Below are positions 42,933-51,478 of a stretch of DNA of 64,000 nt, piece after piece. The notes beneath the pieces were generated by a model that saw nothing but the letters and a program-made list of their open reading frames with translations, was not told the origin of the DNA and did no database searches. The stretch's first letter is position 1. The number at the start of each line of letters is the position of its first letter. The DNA is from Emcibacter sp048269205 (GTDB taxonomy: Bacteria > Pseudomonadota > Alphaproteobacteria > Sphingomonadales > Emcibacteraceae), in contig NZ_JBLXJC010000003.1 of NCBI RefSeq assembly GCF_048269205.1, forward strand, positions 124,001 to 188,000, read 5' to 3'. Made by a program: the position numbers and the translations under genes.

Positions 42933-42948
42933 TACAAGAGTCGTGCCA
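42933..42948 (-). promoter_or_regulatory. Sigma-54 promoter of glnK-amtB
   Basis: Minus strand TGGCACG-ACTC-TTGTA: perfect -24 element and one mismatch in the -12 element (TTGTA for TTGCW). It is 39 bp upstream of the glnK start. The rest of the interval 42949-43201 is AT-rich (a nearly pure A/T tract at 43014-43040); I see no clear NtrC dyad (GCAC-N-GTGC) in it. Confidence 0.7.
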
Positions 42949-43201
42949 GAATCCCACATGATCTATAATACATTGATTTTTAACGATAAATAAGAACAGA
43001 CAGAATCCAGGGCAATTAATTAATCAATTATTAATGACTATTTTTTGTGCATTTTTTGAAAATGATGATTTTTTAGTCACGTAAATTACATTGCCAGCGG
43101 CAGGATGAGTTCTGTATATATTTTCTGTAGCTTCACGGATCGACCCGCCCCGCTTTTCTGACAGTTCGGGCCGCCGATCCTTCTTAAAGACCGGACGGAT
43201 A

Positions 43202-44413
43202 ATGAGCCTTAACAGCGATGTAATCATTTCAGGCAGCGGTGTCGCAGGCATGACCCTGGCCCTCGGCCTTGCCCGTCAGGGACTGACATGCACCCTACTT
43301 GACCGGACTGACCTGACCGGCACCCTGAACGACGATTTCGACGGCCGGTCTTATGCCATCTCCCACGCCCCCTACGTGATGCTGGAAAGCCTGGGCCTGT
43401 GGGAAAAGATTGGCTTCGAAGCCCAGCCCATCAACGATATCCGGGTCACAGACGGCTTTTCACCCCTGTATCTTCATTTCGACGAGAGGGAGTTGGGCGA
43501 AGGACCGCTGGGCTATATGGTCGAGGTCCGCCATATCCGCAAAGGGCTCTATGAGGCCCTGGTTGCCGAGAAAAACATCACCCTGCTAATGCCGGAGCAT
43601 ATTACGGACTGCCAGACCACAACGGGCCATACGGCAGTCACCCTGGCCAGCGGCAAAAAACTGACAGCGTCCCTGCTGGTCGCGGCGGAAGGCCGACGAT
43701 CCCCGCTCCGTGACATGCACGGCATTCGCTGCCGCACCTGGGACTACCATCAGCAAGGCATTGTCACCACGGTGGAGCACAAGAAAGATCACGGCGGCAT
43801 CGCCCATGAACGGTTCTTCCCGGGCGGCCCCTTCGCCATATTGCCGCTGTTGGGCAACCGGTCCTCCATCGTCTGGACGGAACCGGAGGACTTGGCCCCC
43901 ACAATCATGGGACTATCGGAGGAAGCGTTTAACCGGGAGCTTGAGAAGAAATTCGGTGATTTTCTGGGCAACGTCCGATCCCTTGGACAACGCTGGTCCT
44001 ATCCGCTGACTCTGCAGCTGGCGGACCGTTACACCGCTGATCGCTTCTGCCTGGTCGGTGACGCCGCCCACGGCATTCATCCGATTGCCGGACAGGGTTT
44101 CAATCTGGGACTTCGGGACATTGCCGTATTGCTGGAAGTAATCGTCGACCAGGCCCGGCTCGGCGGCGATATCGGGGCGGCAGATGTGCTGGATCATTAT
44201 GCCCGCTGGCGGCGCACCGACAATGCCACCCTGGCCCTGGTCACAGACGGCCTGACACGGCTGTTTTCAAACGATATTGCCCCGGTACGGCTGGCGCGGC
44301 AGGTTGGCCTCGGTATCGTCAATGAAATCCCGCCGCTCAGGAAATTCTTTATGCGTCACGCCCGGGGCACGGTGGGACATCTGCCCCGGCTTCTCAGGGG
44401 AGAGGCACTCTAG
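43202..44413 (+). CDS. UbiH/UbiF/COQ6-family FAD-dependent hydroxylase
   Basis: 403-residue flavoprotein mono-oxygenase of ubiquinone synthesis type. Seen: N-terminal VIISGSGVAGMTLALGLARQG (FAD), the RSYAISHAPYVMLESLGLW region characteristic of UbiH/COQ6, the DG-like FAD motif, and CLVGDAAHGIHPIAGQGFNLGLRD in the C-terminal half. It hydroxylates the quinone ring; which position cannot be told, since alphaproteobacteria use varied sets. It converges with the Trm112-like gene. Confidence 0.88.
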   Translation: MSLNSDVIISGSGVAGMTLALGLARQGLTCTLLDRTDLTGTLNDDFDGRSYAISHAPYVMLESLGLWEKIGFEAQPINDIRVTDGFSPLYLHFDERELGEGPLGYMVEVRHIRKGLYEALVAEKNITLLMPEHITDCQTTTGHTAVTLASGKKLTASLLVAAEGRRSPLRDMHGIRCRTWDYHQQGIVTTVEHKKDHGGIAHERFFPGGPFAILPLLGNRSSIVWTEPEDLAPTIMGLSEEAFNRELEKKFGDFLGNVRSLGQRWSYPLTLQLADRYTADRFCLVGDAAHGIHPIAGQGFNLGLRDIAVLLEVIVDQARLGGDIGAADVLDHYARWRRTDNATLALVTDGLTRLFSNDIAPVRLARQVGLGIVNEIPPLRKFFMRHARGTVGHLPRLLRGEAL

Positions 44414-44421
44414 GCCCTGAA

Positions 44422-44640
44422 TTAAACCTTGTCGGCCTCCAGTTCGCGGGCTTCCTCCACCAGCATGATGGGAATGCCGTCACGAATGGGAAAGGCAAGG
44501 TGCGCCTTGCGGCTGATCAGCTCCCCTGCCTCCCGGTCATATTCCAGCGGTTCCTTGGTCACCGGACAGGCCAGAACCTCCAGAAGCTTGGGATCCACCT
44601 TGCCGTAGTTTTCCTTTTCCGGTTGTTGTTCGTCGCTCAT
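44422..44640 (-). CDS. Trm112/YcaR-family protein
   Basis: 72 residues: LLEVLACPVTKEPLEYDRE and AHLAFPIRDGIPIMLVEEAR are the Trm112/UPF0434 signature. The bacterial family is thought to help methyltransferases or envelope enzymes; function here is unproven. It has extended N- and C-termini with acidic residues. Last gene of a four-gene run (proX, ybbN, LON-like, Trm112), 9 bp after the LON-like gene. Confidence 0.88.
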   Translation of the reverse strand: MSDEQQPEKENYGKVDPKLLEVLACPVTKEPLEYDREAGELISRKAHLAFPIRDGIPIMLVEEARELEADKV

Positions 44641-44649
44641 GCTTCACCT

Positions 44650-45342
44650 TTAATGATAATGTTTGTTGGCCACGCCCGCCGGACCGGCGAGACTGAATTC
44701 CAGCAGATTGATCATCAGATCATACCTGTCTTTGAGGTTTTTCGCCTCCAACACCGCTTGCGCCTCGCCGGAACTGGTCACACAATATTTGGCCAGTTCA
44801 TTGACCAGGACCTCATCTTCGGCCTCATCGAAAAAATCCCCCCAGTCGGCGGACAGATCACGGGCCTCAAGTGACTTGATCAGTATATCCTGCAACCGGT
44901 ACCGGTCGATATCCGGGGACCGGGGCGGCGCCTCGCAATCGTCGGGATAATTGTCATAACTGACCCTCAGCTCCCGGTACAGATTTCGCTGCGGCAGTTC
45001 CTCAATCACATCAAAACGACAAAGACCGGTCAGCACGATTGTGGCCGCACCGCCTTCAGTAACCTCGAAATCGGAAATCATGCCCAGGCAGCCGGCCTTG
45101 TGAAGCGGCGGATTTTCCGGACCGTACCCCAGATTGTCCAGGGCAATACTGCCCGGTCCGCCACCGTCCCCGGGCAGGGGCTGGATCATGCCGATGACCC
45201 CCTGCCCCTCTCTCGCATGGTTCACCATTTCCAGATAACGGGGTTCAAAAACATTGAGAAACAGCTGACTCTTGGGCAGCAAAAGCGCCCGGGTCAAGGG
45301 AAACACCGGGATGTCTTCTGGCAGTTCCTCCAGTCCGAACAT
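44650..45342 (-). CDS. LON peptidase substrate-binding-domain protein
   Basis: 230 residues of a stand-alone LON N-terminal domain: IPVFPLTRALLLPKSQLFLNV and FEPRYLEMVNHARE open it, GCLGMISDFEVTEGGAATI and YRLQDILIKSLEAR follow. No ATPase or protease domain. Such proteins are often adjacent to thioredoxin-like ybbN in alphaproteobacteria, as here (9 bp). A role in protein quality control is inferred. Confidence 0.88.
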   Translation of the reverse strand: MFGLEELPEDIPVFPLTRALLLPKSQLFLNVFEPRYLEMVNHAREGQGVIGMIQPLPGDGGGPGSIALDNLGYGPENPPLHKAGCLGMISDFEVTEGGAATIVLTGLCRFDVIEELPQRNLYRELRVSYDNYPDDCEAPPRSPDIDRYRLQDILIKSLEARDLSADWGDFFDEAEDEVLVNELAKYCVTSSGEAQAVLEAKNLKDRYDLMINLLEFSLAGPAGVANKHYH

Positions 45343-45351
45343 GGGCTCTCC

Positions 45352-46257
45352 TCAGGCAAACAAAAGGCTTGAAAGCTTCCGCCGCGCCGTTACCGTAAAA
45401 GGATCGGTCGGGCCGGCAATCTCAAAGAATTTCACAAGCTGGGCCCGGGCGCCGTCCTCATTCCATTCCCGGTCCCTGGCAATAATTTCCAGCAACTGGT
45501 CACCGGCTTCGTCCCGGCGTCCCTGGGCCCAGAAGGCCAGGGCCAGGTCAAACCGGGCCTGATGATTGTCTGGATTTTCGAACAAACTGGCCTCCAGCTC
45601 CTTGACGTCGCCAAGGTCGCCGGCCTGTTTTGCCATTTCAAGTGCGGCCCGCGCCGACGCAATTTCCGGCTTGTTTTCCAGATTGGCCTGGGCGCTGTTC
45701 AGAACATTCCCCGCATTTTCCAGGTCACCCATTTCAATAAGGACGCGGGCCAGCCCGGCAATGGCCTCCACATTCTGGGGTTCGGCCTGCAGAATCTGGG
45801 AATAGATGCCGCCGGCACTTTCAAAATCCCGCTCCTCAAACAGCATTCCGGCCTGTTCCAGCATCTGCTCAATCGGGGACGGGCCGATATCATCGGCGAA
45901 CTTGGCGATAAATTCCTTGATCTTGTCCGCCGGCAGCGCCCCGGCAAAAGCATCCACCGGACGGCCATCCTTGAAGGCTACCACAGTGGGTACTGAACGG
46001 ATCTGCATCTGGGCGGCAATCTGTTCGTTTTCGTCAATATTGATCTTGGCCAGCCGCACGGCACCACCCGCCTCGGTCACCACTTTTTCCAGAACCGGAG
46101 TCAGCGCCTTGCAGGGCTCGCACCAGGGGGCCCAGAAATCCACAAGCACCGGCACCTGCTGGGAGGCCTCGATCACATCCGCCATGAATGTGGACGTATC
46201 GGTATCGGTAATCAGCCCGGGCTGGCTCTGGTCTACGCCATCAATATACTGCTGCAT
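45352..46257 (-). CDS. cnoX: Thioredoxin-TPR protein YbbN/CnoX
   Basis: 301 residues: thioredoxin domain (about 24-125) with WCEPC (Cys46, Cys49) in FWAPWCEPCKAL, then helical TPR-like repeats (about 130-300). CnoX/YbbN is a holdase that passes clients to GroEL. Here a full CxxC is kept, unlike E. coli YbbN, so it may be redox-active as in Caulobacter. Start ATG at 46257. In a run with proX and the LON-like and Trm112 genes. Confidence 0.9.
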   Translation of the reverse strand: MQQYIDGVDQSQPGLITDTDTSTFMADVIEASQQVPVLVDFWAPWCEPCKALTPVLEKVVTEAGGAVRLAKINIDENEQIAAQMQIRSVPTVVAFKDGRPVDAFAGALPADKIKEFIAKFADDIGPSPIEQMLEQAGMLFEERDFESAGGIYSQILQAEPQNVEAIAGLARVLIEMGDLENAGNVLNSAQANLENKPEIASARAALEMAKQAGDLGDVKELEASLFENPDNHQARFDLALAFWAQGRRDEAGDQLLEIIARDREWNEDGARAQLVKFFEIAGPTDPFTVTARRKLSSLLFA

Positions 46258-46322
46258 TTTATGTCCTTATGTTTCGGGCAATATTTCCTGCTGCCCTTAA
46301 TATAGAGTGAAATGGGCCCCGG

Positions 46323-46847
46323 TTAAAGAACGGCGGCGTCAAAATCCATAATTATCGGGTCGATTCCGAAGTGCCGAATGAATTTCTCCAGATCCTCGCT
46401 GCGGATTGTGGTGGTCGCCTCGTTATGCAGCGGATGATAGTTCAGCAACTCATGCTCCATCATCTGGCTGTCCAGAATCAGGGAGAAGCCGGACTCCCTG
46501 TAATGATCCGGCAGATTGATCAGACTGAAGGGGGTGACTGACCCGGGTGTCACACCCAGCACCTCCTGCATCAATTCCGCCGAGGCAAAGCTCAGCCGGC
46601 CTGTCGGCAGCTGTTCGCTTTTCTGTAACGCCTTGATATCCAAACGACGATCTTCCAGCAGCACAACAAGGAGAAGATAGCCTTTTTTGTCCTTGAGCAG
46701 CAGGTTCTTGCAGTGGGCCCCTTCGATGGTGCCGCGCAGGGCCTGACTTTCCTCGACGGTGAACAAAGCTTCATGCCGCACGGTCCGGGTTTCGATTCCC
46801 AGATCTGCAAAACTTTGAAAGAGTTTTTCTTCTTCCGGTCTGCTCAT
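46323..46847 (-). CDS. Prolyl-tRNA editing protein ProX (YbaK/EbsC family)
   Basis: 174-residue YbaK-fold hydrolase that clears alanine mis-charged on tRNA-Pro. Seen: TVEESQALRGTIEGAHCKNLLLKDKK (here the key stretches GAHCKNL and LLLKDKKG), GRLSFASAELMQEVLGV, GSVTPFSLIND-like SVTPFSLINL, and a C-terminal NEATTTIRSEDLEKFI. The length is normal for the stand-alone ProX. First gene of the minus run, with the tRNA-Gly gene divergent and upstream. Confidence 0.88.
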   Translation of the reverse strand: MSRPEEEKLFQSFADLGIETRTVRHEALFTVEESQALRGTIEGAHCKNLLLKDKKGYLLLVVLLEDRRLDIKALQKSEQLPTGRLSFASAELMQEVLGVTPGSVTPFSLINLPDHYRESGFSLILDSQMMEHELLNYHPLHNEATTTIRSEDLEKFIRHFGIDPIIMDFDAAVL

Positions 46848-46945
46848 TTATCGCCAGTTTCCCTCGTTTTTACCCTGTCGGGACCAGCTTTTTTATAGCG
46901 GCGGTCTTGCAAAACAATCAATTAATATTTATTTGGATTTTGTAC

Positions 46946-46973
46946 TTGCATTTGGAAAACATCTGCGTATTAT
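46946..46973 (+). promoter_or_regulatory. Predicted promoter of tRNA-Gly
   Basis: TTGCAT (46946-46951), 16-bp spacer, TATTAT (46968-46973), about 42 bp upstream of the mature tRNA 5' end. The AT-rich stretch 46915-46940 just before could be an upstream element. Confidence 0.5.
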
Positions 46974-47014
46974 CCGCCCACAAGTCGCCTGTGCGGCTTA
47001 CCCCAGATTGGAAT

Positions 47015-47089
47015 GCGGGCGTAGCTCAGGGGTAGAGCATAACCTTGCCAAGGTTAGGGTCGTGAGTTCGAATCTCATCGCCCGCTCCA
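47015..47089 (+). tRNA. tRNA-Gly (GCC anticodon)
   Basis: Full cloverleaf: acceptor GCGGGCG (47015) pairs with CGCCCGC (47079-47085), then discriminator T and encoded CCA (47087-47089). D-arm GCTC-AGGGGTA-GAGC, anticodon stem AACCT/AGGTT with anticodon GCC, T-arm GTGAG-TTCGAAT-CTCAT. All stems are intact and no intron is present. Confidence 0.97.
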
Positions 47090-47122
47090 ATATCTGGTGT
47101 ATCAGAGAAAAGCATTTACTGG

Positions 47123-47149
47123 GCCGTCTCACTCGTGAGCGGCTTTTTT
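47123..47149 (+). terminator. Intrinsic terminator after tRNA-Gly
   Basis: GCCG-CTCAC pairs with GTGAG-CGGC with a single bulged T, followed by six T. It lies 34 bp past the tRNA and just before the LuxR-type regulator. Confidence 0.8.
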
Positions 47150-47228
47150 GTTTTCCCGATCACCCCTGTTTCCGGGCGATATTTTCTGTACCTCAATCCC
47201 CAAAGCCGCTAGCATGACCGGCAGGGAG

Positions 47229-47921
47229 ATGATAAAAATACATCAGGTCATGGACGACAAAAGAACAATCATCATCGCCGACGATCATCCGCTGTTCCGC
47301 ACGGCCCTGCAACAGGCCATCGGGCAGGCCTTCGGCGACTGCAACATACATGAAGCGGGCTCCCTCGACGATCTGCAGCAAAAGCTGGAAAATACGGAAA
47401 ATACCGACCTCCTGCTTCTCGATCTGCAGATGCCGGGCACCTTCGGCTATTCCGGCCTGATTTTCATCCGCGAACATTATCCGCAACTGCCGATCATCAT
47501 CGTGTCCGGCAACGAGGGACCGGCGACGGTTCACCAGTGTCTGCAGTGCGGCGCCGCGGGTTTTATCGCCAAGTCTCTGGCCCTGCCGGAAATGGCACAT
47601 GCCCTGGCGACAATTGACCGGGGCGAAGTCTGGATGCCGGAAAATGCCCGTACAGTCCGGCCGGAACCAAATCCGGAAAGGCAGGACATGGCCCGCATTC
47701 TCGGCAGCCTGACCCCCCAGCAGTACCGGGTGCTCAGCTATATGGCACAGGGCCTGCTCAACAAACAGATCGCTTACGAAATGGACCTCTCCATTTCCAC
47801 GGTGAAGGCCCATATGACCTCTATCCTGAAAAAATTCGGCATGTTCCGGCGCACACAGATCGTTGCGGCTATGAAACAACTTGACCTGGAGGAACTGGAA
47901 CAGCCGCAAAACAGTGGCTGA
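47229..47921 (+). CDS. LuxR/FixJ-type response regulator (CrbR-like)
   Basis: About 230 residues: receiver with IIIADDHPLFRTALQQAI, phosphoacceptor D65 in LLLLDLQMPG, then a LuxR helix-turn-helix (LTPQQYRVLSYMAQGLLNKQ to ILKKFG). It converges with the SSS-histidine kinase gene with 2 bp between stops; this pairing of a LuxR-type regulator with a transporter-linked kinase is the CrbS/CrbR (also MxtR/ErdR) pattern that controls acetate use through acs. Start uncertain: 47229, 47214 or 47250 are all in frame; none has an ideal ribosome site. Confidence 0.82.
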   Translation: MIKIHQVMDDKRTIIIADDHPLFRTALQQAIGQAFGDCNIHEAGSLDDLQQKLENTENTDLLLLDLQMPGTFGYSGLIFIREHYPQLPIIIVSGNEGPATVHQCLQCGAAGFIAKSLALPEMAHALATIDRGEVWMPENARTVRPEPNPERQDMARILGSLTPQQYRVLSYMAQGLLNKQIAYEMDLSISTVKAHMTSILKKFGMFRRTQIVAAMKQLDLEELEQPQNSG

Positions 47922-47923
47922 GT

Positions 47924-50900
47924 TCAGCTTTCTGCCTGGATTTTCGCCAGGACGGAGCGCAGGGCGGCCGCCCGGAGCGGCTTCGGCAGGTAGTAATATC
48001 CTTTACCCCGGGCTTCCTTCTTGACCTGCTCTGTCTGGTCTGCGGAAATGATAATACAGGGAACCGGCGCGGCCCGGGAGGCGCTATAGCCGGAAACCAC
48101 ATCAATGCCGCTGCGGCTCCCGTCCAGGTGATAGTCCGCCAGAATCACATCCGGCTGCTTCTCTCCGACGGCCTTCAGGAACTCCTCTTCCGTGCGGCAT
48201 CCGGCAACCTCGCACTGCCAGTTGCCCAGCAGGGCTTCCATACCGATCAGGATGGAATTGTCGTTATCCAGGCAAACCACCCGCCTGCCGGCGAAAGTGT
48301 CCCACCCGGGCTGGGCATCACTTGCTGTCCCGGCAGTTATCGCGTCTGCACACCCCAGCGGCACAGTCACGGAAAAAACACTGCCCCGTCCATGTACTGA
48401 CCGCACCCCTACATCATGTCCGAGCATACCGGCCATGCGCCGGACGATGGCAAGTCCGAGGCCAAGGCCCTTTTCCGTATTGCGGTCCAGGAAATCAAGA
48501 CGCTGGAACTCTCCGAAAATCTGTTCCTGATATTCCTCCGGAATCCCGCTGCCCGTATCCCAGACTTCGATGCGCAGGGCATTCTTTCCTGCCCGACGGC
48601 AGCCCATCAACACCTTGCCTTCCCGGGTATATTTCAGGGCATTGGACAGGAAATTCTGCAAAATACGGCGCAGGAACTGCCGGTCGCTGTGCACCACATA
48701 AGCTGTATCCGGCAGGCGCAGGTCCAGCCCTTTGTGCGCGAACTGGGGCTGGAATTCGGTTCTCAGACCCGCAAAGACATCTTCCAGGGCAAAGTCGGCA
48801 ATTTCCGGCCGGATGGCGCCCGCTTCCAGCTTGGAAATATCCAGCACCTCTTTCAGGATTTCTTCCACCGAATTAAGAGAGGTATCCAGGTGATCGATCA
48901 GATCCTCGGTCTTGTTGTCGTATGACTTCTGGTCAAGGGCGGACGTAAATATACGTGCCGCATTGAGCGGCTGCAGAACGTCGTGGCTGACAGCGGCCAG
49001 GAAACGGGTCTTGCTGCGATTGGCCTCTTCCGCTTCCGCCTTGGCCGTGGCCAGTTCCCGGGTGCGTTCCGCCACCCTTTGTTCCAGGGTCTCGTTGGCT
49101 TCCTTGAGCGCCGCTTCCGCCCTTTTAAATTCGGTAATATCCGTATAGCTGGTGACAAACCCGCCGCCAGGCATGGGCTTGCCGCGCATTTCAATCACCG
49201 TGCCATCCCTGCGGAACCGCTGGAAAGTATAGGCGGACCCGCCTTCCATATACTCGATGCGCTTCCTGATTTCCTCTTCCGGGTCACTACTCCCGAAATC
49301 ACCCCGGTCGGCACAGAAGCGGATCAGCTCCGACACATGCCGTCCTTCATAAAGAAACCCTTCCGGATAGCCGAGCATCTCTTCATAGCTTTTGTTCCAG
49401 GCCACCATGCGCAGGTTATGATCCACCACGCTGATGCCCGGGCTTACATTGTCCATGGAAGACTGCAGCAGATCACGGTTATATTTGAAAACGCTGGAGG
49501 CCTCGTCGACGATACTGACAAAATCATCCAGTTTGATATTGCGGCCCTCAAGCGCCATTTTCAGGACCACCCGGGCCGAGGCCGAACCAATTGCGCCCGC
49601 CAGCAGCCGTTCGGTAAACAGGATAGTGGCGCCGTCCGCCTTGTCAGACGGCAGCAGGGCCAACCCCTTGTCACCGGCAAATTTGCGGAAGGCCTCCCGC
49701 GCCGCCTCCTCGCCGATGAAACGCTCGGCCAGGATCTGAAGATCGCCGTTATTGACCACTTCCCGAAACTGGCCCAGATCCTCCACTGCGCCACTCTGGT
49801 CCTGATCGGTAAAAGTGGCGGCCTGGATATGTTCCAGCAGGTTGGCCCGGGACCTCATCGACACGAATATATAGAGGCCCGTATTGAACAAAAGGCTCCA
49901 GAACAGGCCATGACCCACCGTATCCATGAAATCGGCCCCGAACAGCGCCTTGGGTCTGAGCCAGCCCTGTCCGAACAACCCGTGCTCGACTATCTCCTCC
50001 GCCCAGATGCCGGAACGGGCAAGTTCGGGAATCAGCAGGGTATAGAAGCAGATGGCAAACCCGGCGGCAAGGCCGGCCATCACACCGCGCCGATGACCCT
50101 GTTTCCAGTACATGCCGCCAACCAGTGACGGGGCGAACTGGCCAAGCAGGGCCATGGACAAAAGGCCGAAGCTGGCAAGCTCCGCATAACCGGTAAGCAG
50201 GCGATAATAAAGATAAGCCAGACTGATGATCAGCACGATGGAAAGCCGGCGCACCAGAGGTACGATGACGGAAAAATCACGCATCCTGTCCCGGCCGAAA
50301 AACGGCAGCCTCAAGAGCAACGGCATGACCACATCGTTACTGACCATGATGCTGAGCGCCACGGTGGAGATGATCACCATGCTGACCGCTGCCGCAAGTC
50401 CGCCAAGATAAACGAGTACAGCGAGAAGCGGATGACCGGTGCTGAGCGGCAGGTTCAGGATAAACATGTCCGCATTGGCGTCCACGGGCAGAAGAAGCAA
50501 TCCGGCACTGGTGATGGGCCAGATAAACAGGCCGATCAGAAACAGAAAAGCGATGAAGATCCAGCGCGCGATCTTGAGATCCTCGACCCGGGTGTTTTCC
50601 ACCACGATCACGTGAAAGGAGCGCGGCAGGCAGAAAATCGCCAGCGCGCCGAGAAAAATGGAGGATAGAAAGCTGTATTCTGTGGACCGGGTTTCCGCCA
50701 CGCGGTCATATATTCCGGCAAGTGCCGCCTCATCGATCAGGTCGCCAAGTCCGTCAAACAGCCCGTAAGTGACAAAAAGGCCCGCCCCGATAAAAACCAT
50801 CAGCTTGAACAGGGAGAGAAAGGCAATCACCAGCATCAATCCCTCGTGCCGCTCGGAGGAGACGATCCGGCGCGTACCGAACAGGATGGAAAAAAGCATC

Positions 50901-51430
50901 ATCAGCACCGCTACAAACAGTGCCGTATCCCGGCCGAACGGGAGTGAGGAAGAGGGCCAGTTCTGTTCCGCAAAACCACCTGTCAGCACATTGAAGCTGC
51001 CGGCAAGCGCCTTGAGCTGCAGGGCGATATAGGGGGTAACCCCGACAATGGCGACCAGGGTTACCAGAATGGCCAGCGACTGGGACTTGCCGTAACGGGC
51101 GGAAATAAAATCGGCGATGGAGGTGATATTTTGCCGGTGCCCGACAGTGAGCATTTTCTCCACGAAACCGATTGCAAACAGCATCACCAGAATGCCGCCC
51201 ACATAGGTGGGGCCGAAGATCCAGCCGTTCTGGGCCGACTGACCGATGGTGCCATACATGGCCCAAGTGGTGCTGTGCACCGCGAAACCAAGGCCATAGA
51301 TCACCGGACGCCAGCGGGACCGGTTGAGGGCCTCCGCCCGCCGGTCCCCGAGCCAGGCCATGAAGAACAGTCCCCCCATGAAGACAAGGGAAACCAGAAT
51401 GATGCTCCAGTTACTCAGCAGGTCTGCCAA
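47924..51430 (-). CDS. Sodium/solute-symporter-domain hybrid histidine kinase (CrbS-like)
   Basis: 1168 residues. N-terminal half: a sodium/solute symporter-like domain of about 13 helices (to about residue 520), followed by a STAC-like linker (VNNGDLQILAERFIGEEAAR). Then a PAS domain (about 690-800, NVSPGISVVDHNLRMVAWN), coiled coil, HisKA with the phospho-His in AAVSHDVLQPLNAARIF (about residue 816), HATPase (NFLSNALKYT, DTGSGIPEE, GLGLGLAIV) and a C-terminal receiver (VILADYHLDG). This is the CrbS/MxtR architecture. It likely senses a carboxylate and phosphorylates the convergent regulator. Next genes upstream concern 3-hydroxybutyrate. Confidence 0.9.
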   Translation of the reverse strand: MADLLSNWSIILVSLVFMGGLFFMAWLGDRRAEALNRSRWRPVIYGLGFAVHSTTWAMYGTIGQSAQNGWIFGPTYVGGILVMLFAIGFVEKMLTVGHRQNITSIADFISARYGKSQSLAILVTLVAIVGVTPYIALQLKALAGSFNVLTGGFAEQNWPSSSLPFGRDTALFVAVLMMLFSILFGTRRIVSSERHEGLMLVIAFLSLFKLMVFIGAGLFVTYGLFDGLGDLIDEAALAGIYDRVAETRSTEYSFLSSIFLGALAIFCLPRSFHVIVVENTRVEDLKIARWIFIAFLFLIGLFIWPITSAGLLLLPVDANADMFILNLPLSTGHPLLAVLVYLGGLAAAVSMVIISTVALSIMVSNDVVMPLLLRLPFFGRDRMRDFSVIVPLVRRLSIVLIISLAYLYYRLLTGYAELASFGLLSMALLGQFAPSLVGGMYWKQGHRRGVMAGLAAGFAICFYTLLIPELARSGIWAEEIVEHGLFGQGWLRPKALFGADFMDTVGHGLFWSLLFNTGLYIFVSMRSRANLLEHIQAATFTDQDQSGAVEDLGQFREVVNNGDLQILAERFIGEEAAREAFRKFAGDKGLALLPSDKADGATILFTERLLAGAIGSASARVVLKMALEGRNIKLDDFVSIVDEASSVFKYNRDLLQSSMDNVSPGISVVDHNLRMVAWNKSYEEMLGYPEGFLYEGRHVSELIRFCADRGDFGSSDPEEEIRKRIEYMEGGSAYTFQRFRRDGTVIEMRGKPMPGGGFVTSYTDITEFKRAEAALKEANETLEQRVAERTRELATAKAEAEEANRSKTRFLAAVSHDVLQPLNAARIFTSALDQKSYDNKTEDLIDHLDTSLNSVEEILKEVLDISKLEAGAIRPEIADFALEDVFAGLRTEFQPQFAHKGLDLRLPDTAYVVHSDRQFLRRILQNFLSNALKYTREGKVLMGCRRAGKNALRIEVWDTGSGIPEEYQEQIFGEFQRLDFLDRNTEKGLGLGLAIVRRMAGMLGHDVGVRSVHGRGSVFSVTVPLGCADAITAGTASDAQPGWDTFAGRRVVCLDNDNSILIGMEALLGNWQCEVAGCRTEEEFLKAVGEKQPDVILADYHLDGSRSGIDVVSGYSASRAAPVPCIIISADQTEQVKKEARGKGYYYLPKPLRAAALRSVLAKIQAES

Positions 51431-51478
51431 CTCGGATGCGCCCTCCCGTCAGCCTGTTATATGCCCTTATTGACCCGG

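Noticed and set aside
42895..43201. NtrC binding dyad upstream of glnK
   Set aside because: No GCAC-N-GTGC style dyad was found in the AT-rich region; only the sigma-54 core is supported.
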